Origin: an uncultured Porphyromonadaceae bacterium
GTDB lineage: Bacteria > Bacteroidota > Bacteroidia > Bacteroidales > Muribaculaceae
Direction of reading: 5' to 3'
DNA length: 31,659 nucleotides
NCBI GenBank assembly: GCA_902462525.1
Contig: CABQCA010000009.1
Location: forward strand, 1 to 31,659
In this document: positions 1 to 7,917 of the stretch, one piece after another
How the letters are laid out: the number at the start of each line of letters is the position of its first letter
How positions within the stretch are numbered: position 1 is the first letter of the stretch
Notes under the pieces: model-generated
The model's input: the letters and a program-made list of their open reading frames with translations, nothing else
The model's database searches: none
What the model was told of the DNA's origin: nothing
Made by a program: the position numbers and the translations under genes

Positions 1-147
1 CATGTCGCGCCCCGGAAACGGCGGTCTGCCCTCTGTGCAGCAGCCATCGGCGTTGCCGGCCGGCAATGCCGAAAGCAACAACGCCCGCCGCGGCCGCTGA
101 AACAGCGGCTCCTGCGGCAGGCGGCTTATCTAATATTCCGACGACAA
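1..147. other. Window edge, no assignable gene
   Basis: This GC-rich stretch lies downstream of the minus-strand DUF4954 gene. No complete reading frame with a normal start can be defended. On the minus strand one frame reads an alanine-rich, partly hydrophobic run followed by basic residues, open to the window edge, but it lacks an ATG/GTG/TTG start. On the plus strand a short frame closes at a TGA at 98-100, which could be the tail of a gene entering from the left. Neither can be chosen from sequence alone. Confidence 0.3.
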
Positions 148-2133
148 TCAGAGACCGAGCAGACCCAAGGCATCATGGCCAAGGGCTGTCTTATGCTCGA
201 TATGTTCCTTCACCATCTTCACGAAGGGATCGGAGTTGAAATCGCCGCGCACATTGCTGAAGTCATCGTCGGCGTCCTCGTCGGGACTGTCGATGCCGAA
301 GCCGGTGCGCGATGTCAGCGAATATTCCTTAGCGGCATCGTCGAGCAGCATGCGGTCGAGTGTTGTCACATTGTCGAGCCAGCGGTTCACGATAGCCGCC
401 ACATCGGCACGGGTGAGTTCACCGACACTCTTGCCGCTCCATTGTCTGAGCATTGAGACCACCCATGTCCACTCCATGTCGTAGTAAGCGGCATGGAGCT
501 TTTTCCATGCAGCTTCGAGCTGTTCGAGCGAACCGATTGTGCCGTCGGCGATGTCGGCACACAAATTGTCGATTTCGCTTTTTGGAGCGAACAGGCCGCA
601 GACATCGACCCACTTGCCTTCGCCGGCTGCGCTTGTGGGAGCAAGGCGCGCACGGAGTTCCGCATCGGATGCTACCGGTTCGTGGCCCAGCCTGTGAATC
701 ACCGAGTTGCCCATGAATTTATCGATGGCCATTCGGTAGTATTCGCGGCCTTTGCGCAGGGCATGAGCCTCGATGGTCATGGTCTGGAACGAATAGCGGT
801 TGGCGGTGAGGCCGGCTGTGCGCTCAAGCTCGTCGAGCAGTGTTATGCCGCCCATCATTTTGCCCACGGTGTAGGGGCTGAGCAGATTGAAGTTGATGCA
901 ATCGAGAAATTCGGGGTCTTTGCGCTTGTCGCGGCGCGGCCACTTCTGAGCATCGCGTATGGTGCCGACGCTGCGGAGATTTACACCCGGCACGAGGAAA
1001 GAATCGCCGTGGCTCTCGATAAGATACGAAAAAGGCAGACGCGATGTGTCGGGGTGGTTCACGTGACGGCCCATCACCAGGGAGAAAGCGCCGATTTTGG
1101 CAGGCCAGAGGATATAGGAGTCGCTTGTGGTCTTGGAACCGCGCTCTACAACGCCCTGATGGATCGGGCCAAGCTTGTACATGTGGTTGCTCTGGTTCGA
1201 CCCGGAACCGGCGTTGAGGAACGAGAACATGCCTGCGATCAGAAGGCTCGACTTGTGCATGGTCACGGTGTAAGGTCCTCCGAAAATTGCGGCGGCCTCT
1301 CCGTTCTCGCAATTGCAGTTGGCGAAAAAGAGCGAGTCGTGGGCAGAGAAAAGATGCGACAGCTGCGAGGCCTGTCCTATGAAGCAGTGCCGAATCACAG
1401 CACCGTCGTCGACCTTGGCGCCCGAAGCAAAGATGAAGCCTTCGGCAATTACATCGCGGCCTACAGTTACCGGAGCGGCCTTGACCGACGAAATGGTACC
1501 GTCGGTGAGACGTGCCACACCCTTGATACGGGCGTACTCGCCGATGTTCACGTTAGTAATGGCGCCGGCGTTCACTATCTCGCTGCCTTTGCCGATTTGG
1601 CCCCGGCTGCCGAAGTAGCTGTCGGCGTGAACCTTGACCATTGTGGCGAGACGCTGCACCACCTCGCTGCGGTGACGGTACATGGCAATCAGATAGGCTG
1701 TCTGTGCCGACATCTTTTCATAAATTGGCACCTCACGGCCGCCGGTCTCGTTGAGCACCGACACCTCCGTTCCAATGCCGAAAGTGGAATCGAGGGTACC
1801 TACAAGGAGACCTATATTATCGATGTAGACGCCATCTGCGATATCGTAGTTGGCAATGTAGTTCGACACACGGGCTATGTACACGCCATCACCTATGCTC
1901 ACATTGTGAAGAGTGGCATCAAAGATACACGAAGGCCGCTCCAGACCGCCTGGACGGTGGAAAGTGCCCTCGAGACGGCCTATCGACACATCACCGGAAA
2001 ATACTACATTTTTAACATACCGGCAGTCGAAGCCATCGGCTACTGTGACGCGGTTCCAGTCGCGGGCCGTGCAGCCGCGGCTTTCCAGGCAGGCAATCTC
2101 GTCCGGGGTAAGATGACGGCGGAAATCAGACAT
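148..2133 (-). CDS. DUF4954 family protein, left-handed beta-helix (hexapeptide repeat) type
   Basis: The 661-residue protein matches in length and character the DUF4954 family of Bacteroidota and spirochaetes. Residues about 45-400 are rich in short repeats of the type I-G-x-G-x-x-I and V-x-I-G-D-G-V-Y-I, the signature of the left-handed parallel beta-helix found in sugar-nucleotide acyltransferases and pyrophosphorylase tails. The C-terminal 250 residues are helical and charged, ending in an acidic stretch (D-E-D-A-D-D-D). There is no signal peptide, so it should be cytoplasmic. The family has no proven reaction; a role in nucleotide-sugar or acyl transfer chemistry is a guess from the fold. 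The ATG at 2133 is supported by a Bacteroidota promoter 35 nt upstream. The gene is separate from the GH3-fold gene behind it because of that promoter. Confidence 0.85.
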   Translation of the reverse strand: MSDFRRHLTPDEIACLESRGCTARDWNRVTVADGFDCRYVKNVVFSGDVSIGRLEGTFHRPGGLERPSCIFDATLHNVSIGDGVYIARVSNYIANYDIADGVYIDNIGLLVGTLDSTFGIGTEVSVLNETGGREVPIYEKMSAQTAYLIAMYRHRSEVVQRLATMVKVHADSYFGSRGQIGKGSEIVNAGAITNVNIGEYARIKGVARLTDGTISSVKAAPVTVGRDVIAEGFIFASGAKVDDGAVIRHCFIGQASQLSHLFSAHDSLFFANCNCENGEAAAIFGGPYTVTMHKSSLLIAGMFSFLNAGSGSNQSNHMYKLGPIHQGVVERGSKTTSDSYILWPAKIGAFSLVMGRHVNHPDTSRLPFSYLIESHGDSFLVPGVNLRSVGTIRDAQKWPRRDKRKDPEFLDCINFNLLSPYTVGKMMGGITLLDELERTAGLTANRYSFQTMTIEAHALRKGREYYRMAIDKFMGNSVIHRLGHEPVASDAELRARLAPTSAAGEGKWVDVCGLFAPKSEIDNLCADIADGTIGSLEQLEAAWKKLHAAYYDMEWTWVVSMLRQWSGKSVGELTRADVAAIVNRWLDNVTTLDRMLLDDAAKEYSLTSRTGFGIDSPDEDADDDFSNVRGDFNSDPFVKMVKEHIEHKTALGHDALGLLGL

Positions 2134-2167
2134 ACTTAAATTTTGATTAAAATGGTTAGTAATGCTG

Positions 2168-2198
2168 CAAAAGTACTAAAATCTCGCCACATTCACAA
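2168..2198 (-). promoter_or_regulatory. Promoter of the DUF4954 gene
   Basis: Read on the minus strand, TTGTG (2194-2198) is followed after 18 nt by TACTTTTG (2168-2175), close to the Bacteroidota consensus TTTG / TAnnTTTG. It lies about 35 nt before the ATG. Confidence 0.6.
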
Positions 2199-2227
2199 CT
2201 TCAGGCGCCGAATCCCCTCTGTTTGAA

Positions 2228-3748
2228 CTATCGTGAACTACCGGATAACATGTGCATGAGGGCGTCGGCGATACGGCGGTCATTGCTCAGACGCGGTATT
2301 TTGCGCTGGCCGCCGAGCTTGCCCGTAGATGCCAGCCATCGGTCGAACAGACCGGCCGGCATATCGACAATCTCGGGTCGGCCGAGGAAAATACCGCCGG
2401 TACGCTTGGCCTGATAGTCGGAGTTCACGCGCTGCAGTTCGCTGTCGAGGATATCGGCGAAAGCCACGGTACCACAGTCGGGGCGGTGCGTCCATTCGAT
2501 AAACCACTGGTGGCGGCCTTTTTCACCCTCGGTGGCGTAGACCGGGGCAGCAGTATAGTCGGCTACTGCGGCACCGGTGCGCCGGCAGGCCGCATTGAGG
2601 GCCGCATCGGCATTCCACACCATCAGCTCCTCGCCGAAAGCGTTGATAAAGCACTTAGTCCGTCCGGCGATGCTGATTCGGAGCGGCTCCACGCACTCGA
2701 TGCGCACGGTGTCGCCTATGGCATAGCGCCACAGCCCGTTGCATGCGCTTATCAGCAGCGAGTACACTTCGCCCGGCTCTGCCTGCCAGGCGGGCACAGG
2801 CGTGCCGCCGCCGAGAGGCTGAAACTCATAGAACACCCCGATGTCGGGCAGCAGGCGCATGGCGCCTCCTGCACAGGTGTCCTGCGTAGCGAAAAAGCCT
2901 TCCGATGCATTATAATTTTCCACAAAGCGCATCGCCGGGCCGCATAACGATTCGTACTGACTCCGATAAGGTGCAAAAGAAATTCCTCCGTGAAAAAACA
3001 CCTCGAGATTCGGCCACACGTCGTGGATACTGTCGGCGCCGGCACGCTCCATGACACCGCGAAGCACCGTCATGAACCATGAGGGCACACCTGAAATATT
3101 GGTGATATTCTGCCGGAAAGAGTTTTCGACGAGCAAAGGCAATTTCTCGTTCCAGTCGCTCATCAGGGCTATTTTTTTAGAAGGAACACGAAGCAGGTTT
3201 ACGGCCGGAGTGATGCAGTCGATAAGCGATGCCGAAAGATCGCCCACGCGTGTGCCGGCAGGCAGGCCATTGAGTTCGTTGGCATAGCTTCCGCCGAGAA
3301 TAAACGCTTTTCCTCCGAAAAGACGGCTGTCGGGATAATTGGCAAGATAGAACGCCACCGCCATCGAGCTGCCTGCATAATGATTGCAGCGCAGAGCCGC
3401 GTCCGTCACAGGAATATACTTGCTCTTGCCACCCGATGTACCGCTGCTCTGTGCATAACGGCGGCATTCTCCCGGCCATAGCACGGAAGCTTCGCCGGCG
3501 ACCATGCGCATCACGTCGGCACGTATATCCTCATATTCCACCACCGGCACACTCCCTGCAAAATCCTCGTAGCCGCCGAAAAGGCCGAAGCCGTAGCGAC
3601 GGCCATAGACAGTGTCTGCGCCTCGATGCAGAAGCTGCTGAAGCACAGCACGCTGCGTGCGTTCCACACCTGCAGGATCGCACCATCCGGCAGACTTTGC
3701 CGCCCAATGCCGGAAAACCGGCCTCACTAAAGGAGTCAGATCAAACAT
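2228..3748 (-). CDS. GH3-fold (auxin-responsive promoter family) acyl-adenylating enzyme
   Basis: The protein of 506 residues belongs to the bacterial branch of the GH3 family, members of the ANL adenylating superfamily. The three nucleotide-binding motifs are visible: SSGTSGGKSK at about residues 101-110, NASEGFF at about 280-286, and YAIGDTVR at about 342-349. Plant GH3 enzymes join an acyl acid to an amino acid through an acyl-AMP intermediate; the substrate of the bacterial form is unknown. It is common in Bacteroidales. No signal peptide is seen, so it is cytoplasmic. I chose the ATG at 3748; an in-frame GTG at 3763 would add five residues but lies inside a probable -7 promoter element. 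It sits upstream of the DUF4954 gene, but that gene has its own promoter. Confidence 0.88.
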   Translation of the reverse strand: MFDLTPLVRPVFRHWAAKSAGWCDPAGVERTQRAVLQQLLHRGADTVYGRRYGFGLFGGYEDFAGSVPVVEYEDIRADVMRMVAGEASVLWPGECRRYAQSSGTSGGKSKYIPVTDAALRCNHYAGSSMAVAFYLANYPDSRLFGGKAFILGGSYANELNGLPAGTRVGDLSASLIDCITPAVNLLRVPSKKIALMSDWNEKLPLLVENSFRQNITNISGVPSWFMTVLRGVMERAGADSIHDVWPNLEVFFHGGISFAPYRSQYESLCGPAMRFVENYNASEGFFATQDTCAGGAMRLLPDIGVFYEFQPLGGGTPVPAWQAEPGEVYSLLISACNGLWRYAIGDTVRIECVEPLRISIAGRTKCFINAFGEELMVWNADAALNAACRRTGAAVADYTAAPVYATEGEKGRHQWFIEWTHRPDCGTVAFADILDSELQRVNSDYQAKRTGGIFLGRPEIVDMPAGLFDRWLASTGKLGGQRKIPRLSNDRRIADALMHMLSGSSR

Positions 3749-3752
3749 AATG

Positions 3753-3760
3753 CAAATATA
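3753..3760 (-). promoter_or_regulatory. Possible -7 promoter element of the GH3-fold gene
   Basis: Minus strand TATATTTG fits TAnnTTTG and lies only 4 nt before the chosen ATG, so the transcript would be leaderless or nearly so. No convincing -33 TTTG is found at the usual distance, only a TTGTG that is too close. Weak call. Confidence 0.35.
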
Positions 3761-3931
3761 CACTTTTTTTACACAACCCGCGCCGCGACATTTTTACAAT
3801 CCGCTTTCTTCTTTTGACTCGAAAAGTCGAAATTTCGCCGTGAAAGCAGAAATTTCACCCCGAAAGCCACAAAATTAACTTTTATTAATATTTATTTTCA
3901 GCAATTTAGCCTAAAAATCAAAAATTGTCAT

Positions 3932-3939
3932 TAACTTTG
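3932..3939 (+). promoter_or_regulatory. Promoter -7 element of candidate small RNA
   Basis: TAACTTTG at 3932-3939 matches TAnnTTTG exactly. An imperfect -33 (TTTAG at 3905-3909) lies 22 nt before it. It points away from both neighbouring minus-strand genes and no plus-strand gene follows, which implies a non-coding transcript. Confidence 0.55.
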
Positions 3940-3943
3940 CGCC

Positions 3944-4065
3944 ATGAAATCGAGGCATAGCCTCCGATAAGAGAAACGATTACGTTTTGTTAGACTCACG
4001 ATATATACTTGAATTTTGGTTATGAGGGAGGTGCGTTACTGTGAAGTAGCGCACTTTCATTTTTA
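3944..4065 (+). ncRNA. Candidate small non-coding RNA, about 120 nt
   Basis: The 390-bp gap between two minus-strand genes contains a plus-strand -7 element (3932-3939) and, about 100 nt later, a strong hairpin with T-rich tail (4031-4065). No reading frame of note lies between. The transcript would begin near 3944 with a stem of ATCG-AGGC pairing with GCCT-C-CGAT (3949-3968, one bulged C) and end in the terminator stem. Promoter, length and terminator resemble the class of Bacteroidales RNAs that includes the 6S-like Bacteroidales-1 motif, but I cannot confirm membership from memory of the consensus. It could also be an unrelated trans-acting RNA. The remainder of 3764-4139 shows nothing else. 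Confidence 0.5.
4031..4065 (+). terminator. Intrinsic terminator of candidate small RNA
   Basis: GTGCGTTAC (4031-4039) pairs with GTAGCGCAC (4046-4054), nine pairs with one G-T, around a TGTGAA loop, followed by TTTCATTTTTA. Confidence 0.6.
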
Positions 4066-4139
4066 TCAAAACCAGATTTATAATGCTAAATGCAATTTCT
4101 AAACCCGCCTCCGGAACCAGAAACCCGCCCCTAAAAAAT

Positions 4140-5165
4140 TCACTTCACAGTGTAGTTCAGTTTTTTTGAGGCATCGCGGCGTCGGGAACTGTGGCTGAAA
4201 ATCGAACCTACGAGATGGCGCAGAGTGTGATGGCGGCGGTGATAGCTTTCGTATGTATCGTTTTGCTCATCGAAATCAGGTTTGTAGACAGAGTCGGGAG
4301 AAACATAGCAGTAACTCACGTCCTCAATAGCGGCCGTGGCCCAGTCCTGTTCATCGTCCACAAGGTCGAGCTGTTCTTTCTCCGGAGCCAGAACTTTTAT
4401 GCCACGCTTCCGGCAGTCGTCTACTATCCGCCCGACAGTGCTGTCGTAGCGGTCCTTAAGGGCTGCAGTGTCATAGTCGGTCCATGCAGTGCCTCCCATA
4501 TTCTGCACCGGACGCAACTGCACTGTATCGGGCTTTACATCGCTCCACAGCGCCCAGAAATTTTCGGGAGCGAGATCGCCGATGTTCATGGAATTGAAAG
4601 TGAAATTAAGACGTACCGAGAACCTCGGATAGCGTTTTTTCAGTCCGGCTATGACAGAAAGCAGCGTTCTGAATTTTTCGAAACTCGCACCCGGCATCAG
4701 ATATTCGTAGGTTTCGGCCCGTGTGCCGTGCGCCGAGATGGTTATTTCATCAAGCCCGGCGGCTGCCATAGCCTCGAGCCGCTTCGGATTTGCGGCCAGC
4801 AGCTGACCGTTGGTGGTAAGCGATATGAATGGCACACCGGCACTTCGCGCACGAGCCACGATAGCATCGAGACCGCGGTAGAGAGTAGGTTCGGTACCAC
4901 AGCCTATCTGAAGTTTCATCGCACGGTGATAGAATGCACGGGCTATATTGTCGAGCCTCTTTTCATCTATTTGCCTCACATGTGCGTCATGGCCAGGATC
5001 GCTGAAATAGCACATACGGCAACGGAGATTACAGCCCGTCGACGGGTCGAGATACACTCCGATGCAGCGGCGGCCAAAGGCATGCATGGCTGCGAGACCC
5101 GCGGTTTTCATCCACCCCGGCATCCGTTGGCCGGCAACTAACGAAAGTACACCATAGAAGTTCAT
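4140..5165 (-). CDS. Radical SAM protein, function unknown
   Basis: The 341-residue protein has the radical SAM cluster motif CNLRCRMC (cysteines about 45, 49, 52) that would hold a 4Fe-4S cluster and cleave S-adenosylmethionine. Downstream of it are the expected beta/alpha elements: a GTEPTLY segment in place of the usual GGEP, and LTTNGQLL and EITISAHG strands. The C-terminal 60 residues contain few cysteines and no clear SPASM domain, ending in a basic tail. The call is by motif and layout; the substrate is unknown. I chose the ATG at 5165; an in-frame TTG at 5186 is less likely. The repeat-like element at 5208-5279 lies just upstream, between this gene and the muramidase gene, so the two are not tightly coupled. 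Confidence 0.8.
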   Translation of the reverse strand: MNFYGVLSLVAGQRMPGWMKTAGLAAMHAFGRRCIGVYLDPSTGCNLRCRMCYFSDPGHDAHVRQIDEKRLDNIARAFYHRAMKLQIGCGTEPTLYRGLDAIVARARSAGVPFISLTTNGQLLAANPKRLEAMAAAGLDEITISAHGTRAETYEYLMPGASFEKFRTLLSVIAGLKKRYPRFSVRLNFTFNSMNIGDLAPENFWALWSDVKPDTVQLRPVQNMGGTAWTDYDTAALKDRYDSTVGRIVDDCRKRGIKVLAPEKEQLDLVDDEQDWATAAIEDVSYCYVSPDSVYKPDFDEQNDTYESYHRRHHTLRHLVGSIFSHSSRRRDASKKLNYTVK

Positions 5166-5207
5166 ATAATTAGTATTTAGGGGCAAGGGGCGAGATACGA
5201 GGGAAAA

Positions 5208-5279
5208 TGTAGGGACATCGCTTTGCGATGTTTATGCCGGAGCGTCGGCTCGGCGGCCGCAAAATATTGCGTCCCTACA
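5208..5279. repeat. REP/MITE-like inverted repeat element
   Basis: TGTAGGGAC (5208-5216) and its exact complement GTCCCTACA (5271-5279) bound a 72-bp element. Inside are a perfect hairpin CATCGC-TTT-GCGATG (5216-5230) and CGCAA-AATA-TTGCG near the right end, with a GC-rich middle. Terminal repeats plus nested hairpins in an intergenic gap are typical of dispersed palindromic elements in Bacteroidales. Only one copy is in this window. Confidence 0.6.
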
Positions 5280-5285
5280 ACCTAA

Positions 5286-5309
5286 CTGCCCGTCTGCCCG
5301 TCTGCCTGA
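5286..5309. repeat. Short tandem repeat CTGCCCGT
   Basis: Two exact copies of CTGCCCGT followed by a degenerate third (CTGCCTGA), directly beyond the inverted repeat element and just past the stop of the muramidase gene. Confidence 0.55.
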
Positions 5310-5313
5310 CAGC

Positions 5314-6123
5314 CTAACCGCCTGAAGAATAGCGGGCATATGCGGCGGCCATGCGTGTGTGGTAGCCGCGCGAGGCGTAGGAGGGGCCATTGTAGATTCG
5401 GGCAAAGGCCGCCCAGTTTTTTTCTTTGAGCGGTTTCAGCAGCCCGGTGTTGCGTATATAGTTTGCAAAGAGCCGCAGCTGGTCGAACTCCGAGCGCTGC
5501 ATCAGCCGCACGAAGTCGGCACGGCTTTCAGCGCCGCTGAGTTTCCAGTTGAAGCCCCCGATCTGGAACATTCCCCAGAACGTGCTTTCGATGGCGGCGA
5601 TGCTGTCGATATCCATAGCGGCATCAAGACGGGCCTGCTGGGCTTTCTGCTGAGAGCCGTACTTGCGGATATTCGGCGCGGCGAACACCGTGGCGTGCGA
5701 AGATGCGTAGCGGTTCAGATTTATCCCGCGGCGTGCGGCTGCGCGCCGGAACACCGCAAGATCGAAGTTGATAATCGGACGTCCGGTTTCGTAGAATCCT
5801 GTGCGGGTTCTGCCGGTCTCTATTTCGACAACAGCACGGATAGCGGCGGCTTCGACGCCGAGCTCATCGGCGATACGGCGGTAGTCATCGGGCGTCAGAG
5901 GGCCGTAGTGCGGAAGCTCCGGCTCGGGCAGAAACGATGTATGGATAGTGTCACCGTTGAAAATCATTATTTCGCGGTCGAGCGAGTCGGTAAGAGTCTC
6001 CTGCAGCTCGATTGCGAACGAACGCGGCGCCATCGGGTCGGGCTCATCGGCAAAAAGGCCGCAGACAGCCCACGCTGTGAGGACTGCTGCGGCGATTAAA
6101 CGATGTATGGCCGACGGCCTCAT
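5314..6123 (-). CDS. Exported N-acetylmuramidase (PF11860-type)
   Basis: The 269-residue protein starts with a signal peptide (basic start, then a hydrophobic run ending near AVCGLFADE). The conserved domain covers roughly residues 73-267: it opens with GPLTPDDY, continues with an AIRAVVEIETG helix holding the likely catalytic glutamate (about residue 100 or 102) and GRPIINFDLAVF, and closes with NWAAFARIYNGPSYA and YHTRMAAAYARY, all marks of the N-acetylmuramidase family first known from phage endolysins. It should cut peptidoglycan in the periplasm. The ATG at 6123 lies two bases after the pepD stop; a TTG at 6129 would overlap that stop. The tight spacing suggests co-transcription with pepD. 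Confidence 0.82.
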   Translation of the reverse strand: MRPSAIHRLIAAAVLTAWAVCGLFADEPDPMAPRSFAIELQETLTDSLDREIMIFNGDTIHTSFLPEPELPHYGPLTPDDYRRIADELGVEAAAIRAVVEIETGRTRTGFYETGRPIINFDLAVFRRAAARRGINLNRYASSHATVFAAPNIRKYGSQQKAQQARLDAAMDIDSIAAIESTFWGMFQIGGFNWKLSGAESRADFVRLMQRSEFDQLRLFANYIRNTGLLKPLKEKNWAAFARIYNGPSYASRGYHTRMAAAYARYSSGG

Positions 6124-6125
6124 TA

Positions 6126-7586
6126 TCAAGCTTTAAGATCGGCAACTTTCTCGAGGGTGCGTGTAAGCTGCCCCCAGAAGCGTTCGACTGCGGGAATGTA
6201 CATGCGTTCCGACGGCGAGTGAACGTCGCGGAGAGTAGGACCGAACGACACCATGTCGAGGTGCGGATACTTCTGGAGGAAGAGACCGCACTCGAGGCCG
6301 GCGTGGATAGCCTTGATGGCAGGCTTTATGCCGTAGAGCTCCTCGTAGGCATCGGAAGCGAGGTGCATTATGGTGGAGTTCATGTTCGGAGCCCAGCCGG
6401 GGTAGCCGTCGCCATGAGTCACTTCGGCGCCGGCAAGACGGAAGAGAGCCTCAACCTGACGGGCGATGTCCCATTTGCGCGATTCGACCGACGAGCGCTG
6501 CGAAGTAGTGACCAGAATCTGATTGTCGCCCTTCATCTTCACCGATGCGAGGTTTGTAGAAGTCTCGACGAGGCCTTCGATGTCGCGGCTCATGGAGATA
6601 ACACCGTGAGGAGCGCTGTAGAGGGCTTCGATGAGGTGTGTGGTAGTGTCGTAGTCGACGGCGTATTCGGGTTTGTCGGTGCTTTCAAGCTCGAATTTGA
6701 GACCGGTCTCAAGGCCCTTGTATTCGTTTTCGATGTCAGCCACAAAGGTGTTGAATGCCACACGCACTTTCTCTTTGCTGTCGGCGTGAATGCCGAACAC
6801 GGCATGCGCCGCACGTGGAATGGCGTTTCGGAGGTTGCCGCCGTCGATTTCTACCAGCGACAGCTCATGCTCGAGGCTAAGGCCGTAGAGGAATCGGGCC
6901 AGAAGCTTGTTGGCATTTGCCCGGCCGAGGTGGATGTCGCCGCCTGAGTGACCGCCCAGACCGCCCGAAATGTCGAAGCGGAAGTAATGGAAATCGGTTG
7001 GAGCGAAGGAGCGCTTGAAAGTAAAGAGGCATGTGGTGTCGACACCTCCGGCACAGCCTACGAATATTTCGGCATCATCTTCCGAATCGAGATTGAGAAG
7101 GATAGAACCCGAAAGCATTCCTTCGCCGAGGTTGTTGGCACCGGTGAGACCTGTTTCCTCGTCGACGGTGAAGAGAGCTTCCACCGGACCGTGTACGAGA
7201 GTCTTATCGGTCATCACAGCCAGAGCGGCGGCCATGCCGATGCCGTTGTCGGCACCGAGGGTGGTGCCGTTGGCGCGCAGCCAGTCGCCGTCGACAATGG
7301 TTTCGATCGGCATGGTGTCGAAATCGAAATCCTTGTTGTTCGATTCGCACACCATATCCATGTGTGCCTGCAGCACCACCGTGGGGGCGCCCTCCTTGCC
7401 GGGTGTGGCGGGCTTGCTCATCACTACGTTGCCGATGGCGTCGGTGCGCACGGCTATATTATTTCTGGCCGCGAAGTCGAGAAGGTACTGACGTATCTTT
7501 TCCTCCTTTTTGGAGGGACGGGGCACGTGGTTTATTTCGTCGAAAATGGCGAACACCGCGGCCGGTTTGAGATCCTTGATTGTCAT
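6126..7586 (-). CDS. pepD: Xaa-His dipeptidase (aminoacyl-histidine dipeptidase), M20C
   Basis: The 486-residue protein has the full length of PepD. Zinc-binding and catalytic motifs are in place: HMD at residues 75-77, GADNG with Asp113, and DEETG with Glu143-Glu144 (general base and ligand). A lid domain inserts at about residues 205-390 (GGHSGGDI marks its start), and the C-terminus carries the HAGLECGLF segment with a last metal ligand. It hydrolyses dipeptides with C-terminal histidine and other small peptides in the cytoplasm. It begins at an ATG at 7586 behind a 5' leader that contains a perfect 10-bp palindrome (7641-7664). The muramidase gene follows two bases after its stop, which would couple a peptide and a wall hydrolase in one transcript. 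Confidence 0.95.
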   Translation of the reverse strand: MTIKDLKPAAVFAIFDEINHVPRPSKKEEKIRQYLLDFAARNNIAVRTDAIGNVVMSKPATPGKEGAPTVVLQAHMDMVCESNNKDFDFDTMPIETIVDGDWLRANGTTLGADNGIGMAAALAVMTDKTLVHGPVEALFTVDEETGLTGANNLGEGMLSGSILLNLDSEDDAEIFVGCAGGVDTTCLFTFKRSFAPTDFHYFRFDISGGLGGHSGGDIHLGRANANKLLARFLYGLSLEHELSLVEIDGGNLRNAIPRAAHAVFGIHADSKEKVRVAFNTFVADIENEYKGLETGLKFELESTDKPEYAVDYDTTTHLIEALYSAPHGVISMSRDIEGLVETSTNLASVKMKGDNQILVTTSQRSSVESRKWDIARQVEALFRLAGAEVTHGDGYPGWAPNMNSTIMHLASDAYEELYGIKPAIKAIHAGLECGLFLQKYPHLDMVSFGPTLRDVHSPSERMYIPAVERFWGQLTRTLEKVADLKA

Positions 7587-7640
7587 GTTGAGGATATGTT
7601 TACCGGGTTATAAAAGTTCTAATAAAGATTTCAGTATTAG

Positions 7641-7664
7641 AAAGAATGTTAAAAAACATTCTTT
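7641..7664. promoter_or_regulatory. Perfect palindrome in the pepD leader
   Basis: AAAGAATGTT (7641-7650) and AACATTCTTT (7655-7664) are exact complements around an AAAA loop, 55 nt before the pepD start and between divergent genes. It could be an operator for a dimeric repressor or an RNA hairpin. The sequence alone does not decide. Confidence 0.5.
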
Positions 7665-7722
7665 TCATGCCCCTAAATTACAAAATAAAATCGGTATGAG
7701 GAAAAAAAACCGCGTTTTTAGC

Positions 7723-7730
7723 TATATTTG
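7723..7730 (+). promoter_or_regulatory. -7 promoter element for the small membrane gene and OmpH-like gene
   Basis: TATATTTG matches TAnnTTTG, 24 nt before the ATG at 7755. No clear TTTG is found at the -33 position. Confidence 0.5.
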
Positions 7731-7754
7731 CACAGTCAATCAGAAAAAAGACCC

Positions 7755-7868
7755 ATGAAAACGGTAATATTGGCTGTCATAATATTGTTCATTTGCTTCG
7801 TACTGCTCGGAGTGAAAGTGCTTTTTGTGAAAGGCGGCCGTTTTCCCATGCACAGGCACCGAAGCTGA
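7755..7868 (+). CDS. Small single-pass membrane protein, 37 residues
   Basis: This short frame reads MKTVILAVIILFICFVLLGV, then a basic end with VKGGRFP and histidines. It has one clear membrane helix (about residues 3-23) and a positive tail, so it should sit in the inner membrane. Small proteins with this start and a KGGRFP motif are found in many Bacteroidales; I recall longer homologues of about 60 residues, so this copy may have lost its tail. It has its own promoter (7723-7730) and lies 49 nt before the OmpH-like gene. Function unknown. Confidence 0.6.
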   Translation: MKTVILAVIILFICFVLLGVKVLFVKGGRFPMHRHRS

Positions 7869-7917
7869 CGCAAACGCTCTGATGATAAACCGATAAACCA
7901 TTAACAAACCACATATA

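Noticed and set aside
493..2139. Long plus-strand open frame opposite the DUF4954 gene
   Set aside because: It mirrors the codon pattern of the minus-strand gene in GC-rich DNA, shows no family motif, and the minus frame has a clear fold and promoter.
4191..5141. Plus-strand open frame opposite the radical SAM gene
   Set aside because: Antisense shadow; the minus frame carries the radical SAM cysteine motif.
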